NCBI GenBank assembly: GCA_015490115.1 | Contig: WFYM01000049.1 | Location: 1 to 5,876, forward strand | DNA: 5,876 nt | Source: Aquificaceae bacterium | GTDB taxonomy: Bacteria; Aquificota; Aquificia; Aquificales; Aquificaceae | Reading direction: 5' to 3' | In this document: piece after piece, positions 5,811 through 5,876 of the stretch | Layout: each line of letters opens with the position of its first letter | How positions within the stretch are numbered: position 1 is the first letter of the stretch | Program-made: the position numbers and the translations under genes | Notes under the pieces: model-generated | Told to the model about the DNA's origin: nothing | Seen by the model: the letters and a program-made list of their open reading frames with translations, nothing else | The model's database searches: none

Positions 5811-5846
5811 AGGTTCCTTGGCAACTGAATATGAAAGTGAATTGGG

Positions 5847-5876
5847 GTTTATTAAGTGCCTATAAGGGATTGAAAC
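5847..5876 (+). CRISPR. First repeat of a CRISPR array (30 nt), array continues beyond the window
   Basis: A 30-nt unit that starts GTTTATTAAGTG and ends AAGGGATTGAAAC. The GTTT start, the 30-nt length and the 3' ATTGAAAC tag are hallmarks of repeats used by type I-B and type III systems of thermophiles and archaea, where ATTGAAAC becomes the crRNA 5' handle. A small CCT-ATA-AGG inverted repeat lies at 5859-5867. Only one copy is visible and no spacer, because the window ends on the last base of the repeat; identification rests on the signature plus the leader and promoter upstream. No cas gene is in the window, so the subtype is not determined. Confidence 0.85.

Larger units (their letters stand above)
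5741..5846 (+). promoter_or_regulatory. CRISPR leader
   Basis: About 100 bp immediately upstream of the first CRISPR repeat, AT-rich in its first half (5743-5790), non-coding and containing a strong promoter directed at the repeat. This is the usual position and composition of a leader, where new spacers are inserted and the pre-crRNA starts. The left boundary is approximate: it is set where AT-richness rises after GAGGTGGACGG. The right boundary is the first base of the repeat. Confidence 0.75.

Noticed and set aside
5832..5876. Plus-strand ATG frame (MKVNWGLLSAYKGLK) running off the right edge
   Set aside because: It reads through the end of the leader and the CRISPR repeat and has no ribosome site; it is an accident of the repeat sequence.

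Overview
The window looks like chromosome from a thermophilic member of the Aquificales, most likely Aquificaceae. The main evidence is a free-standing 288-residue beta subunit of leucyl-tRNA synthetase that carries the KMSKS motif; a split LeuRS of this size is the known Aquifex arrangement. KdsB also reads closely like the Aquifex aeolicus enzyme as I remember it. The proteins are rich in Glu, Lys, Arg and Val, with heavy ATA and AGG codon use, as is common in hyperthermophiles. KdsB and type II secretion pseudopilins indicate a two-membrane (LPS-bearing) envelope. The genus cannot be fixed from sequence reading alone.

Layout, left to right. 1-877 (-) is the N-terminal 292 codons of a CPA2-type cation/proton antiporter, cut by the window edge. 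898-2262 (+) is murC, divergent from the antiporter across 20 bp. 2237-4430 is one compact minus-strand block, transcribed leuS' (3564-4430), gspG (2986-3552), a GspI-like pseudopilin (2700-3002) and a GspJ-like pseudopilin (2237-2731). The last of these overlaps the 3' end of murC by 26 bp. 4452-5156 (+) is kdsB, divergent from leuS' across 21 bp. 5157-5740 has no identifiable gene: it holds an 84-codon minus-strand ORF of unknown function, a 46-codon ORF overlapping it upstream, and short open pieces that may be gene debris. 5741-5846 is an AT-rich CRISPR leader with a near-consensus promoter, and 5847-5876 is one complete 30-nt CRISPR repeat ending exactly at the window edge.

How the genes relate. 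MurC (peptidoglycan precursor synthesis), KdsB (LPS inner-core Kdo activation), the antiporter (inner-membrane ion homeostasis) and the pseudopilins (type II secretion) are all envelope functions; the LeuRS subunit is translation machinery sharing an operon with the pseudopilins.

Most notable: (1) the CRISPR leader and first repeat, with a TTGACA-17-TAAAAT promoter and a hairpin placed at the predicted transcript start; (2) GspG has a 59-residue N-terminal leader with its own membrane segment, instead of the usual short prepilin leader; (3) both divergent gene pairs are separated by only 20-21 bp with overlapping opposed -10 boxes at the centre and no Shine-Dalgarno sequence, suggesting mutually exclusive promoters and leaderless mRNAs, while gspG inside an operon has a textbook Shine-Dalgarno.
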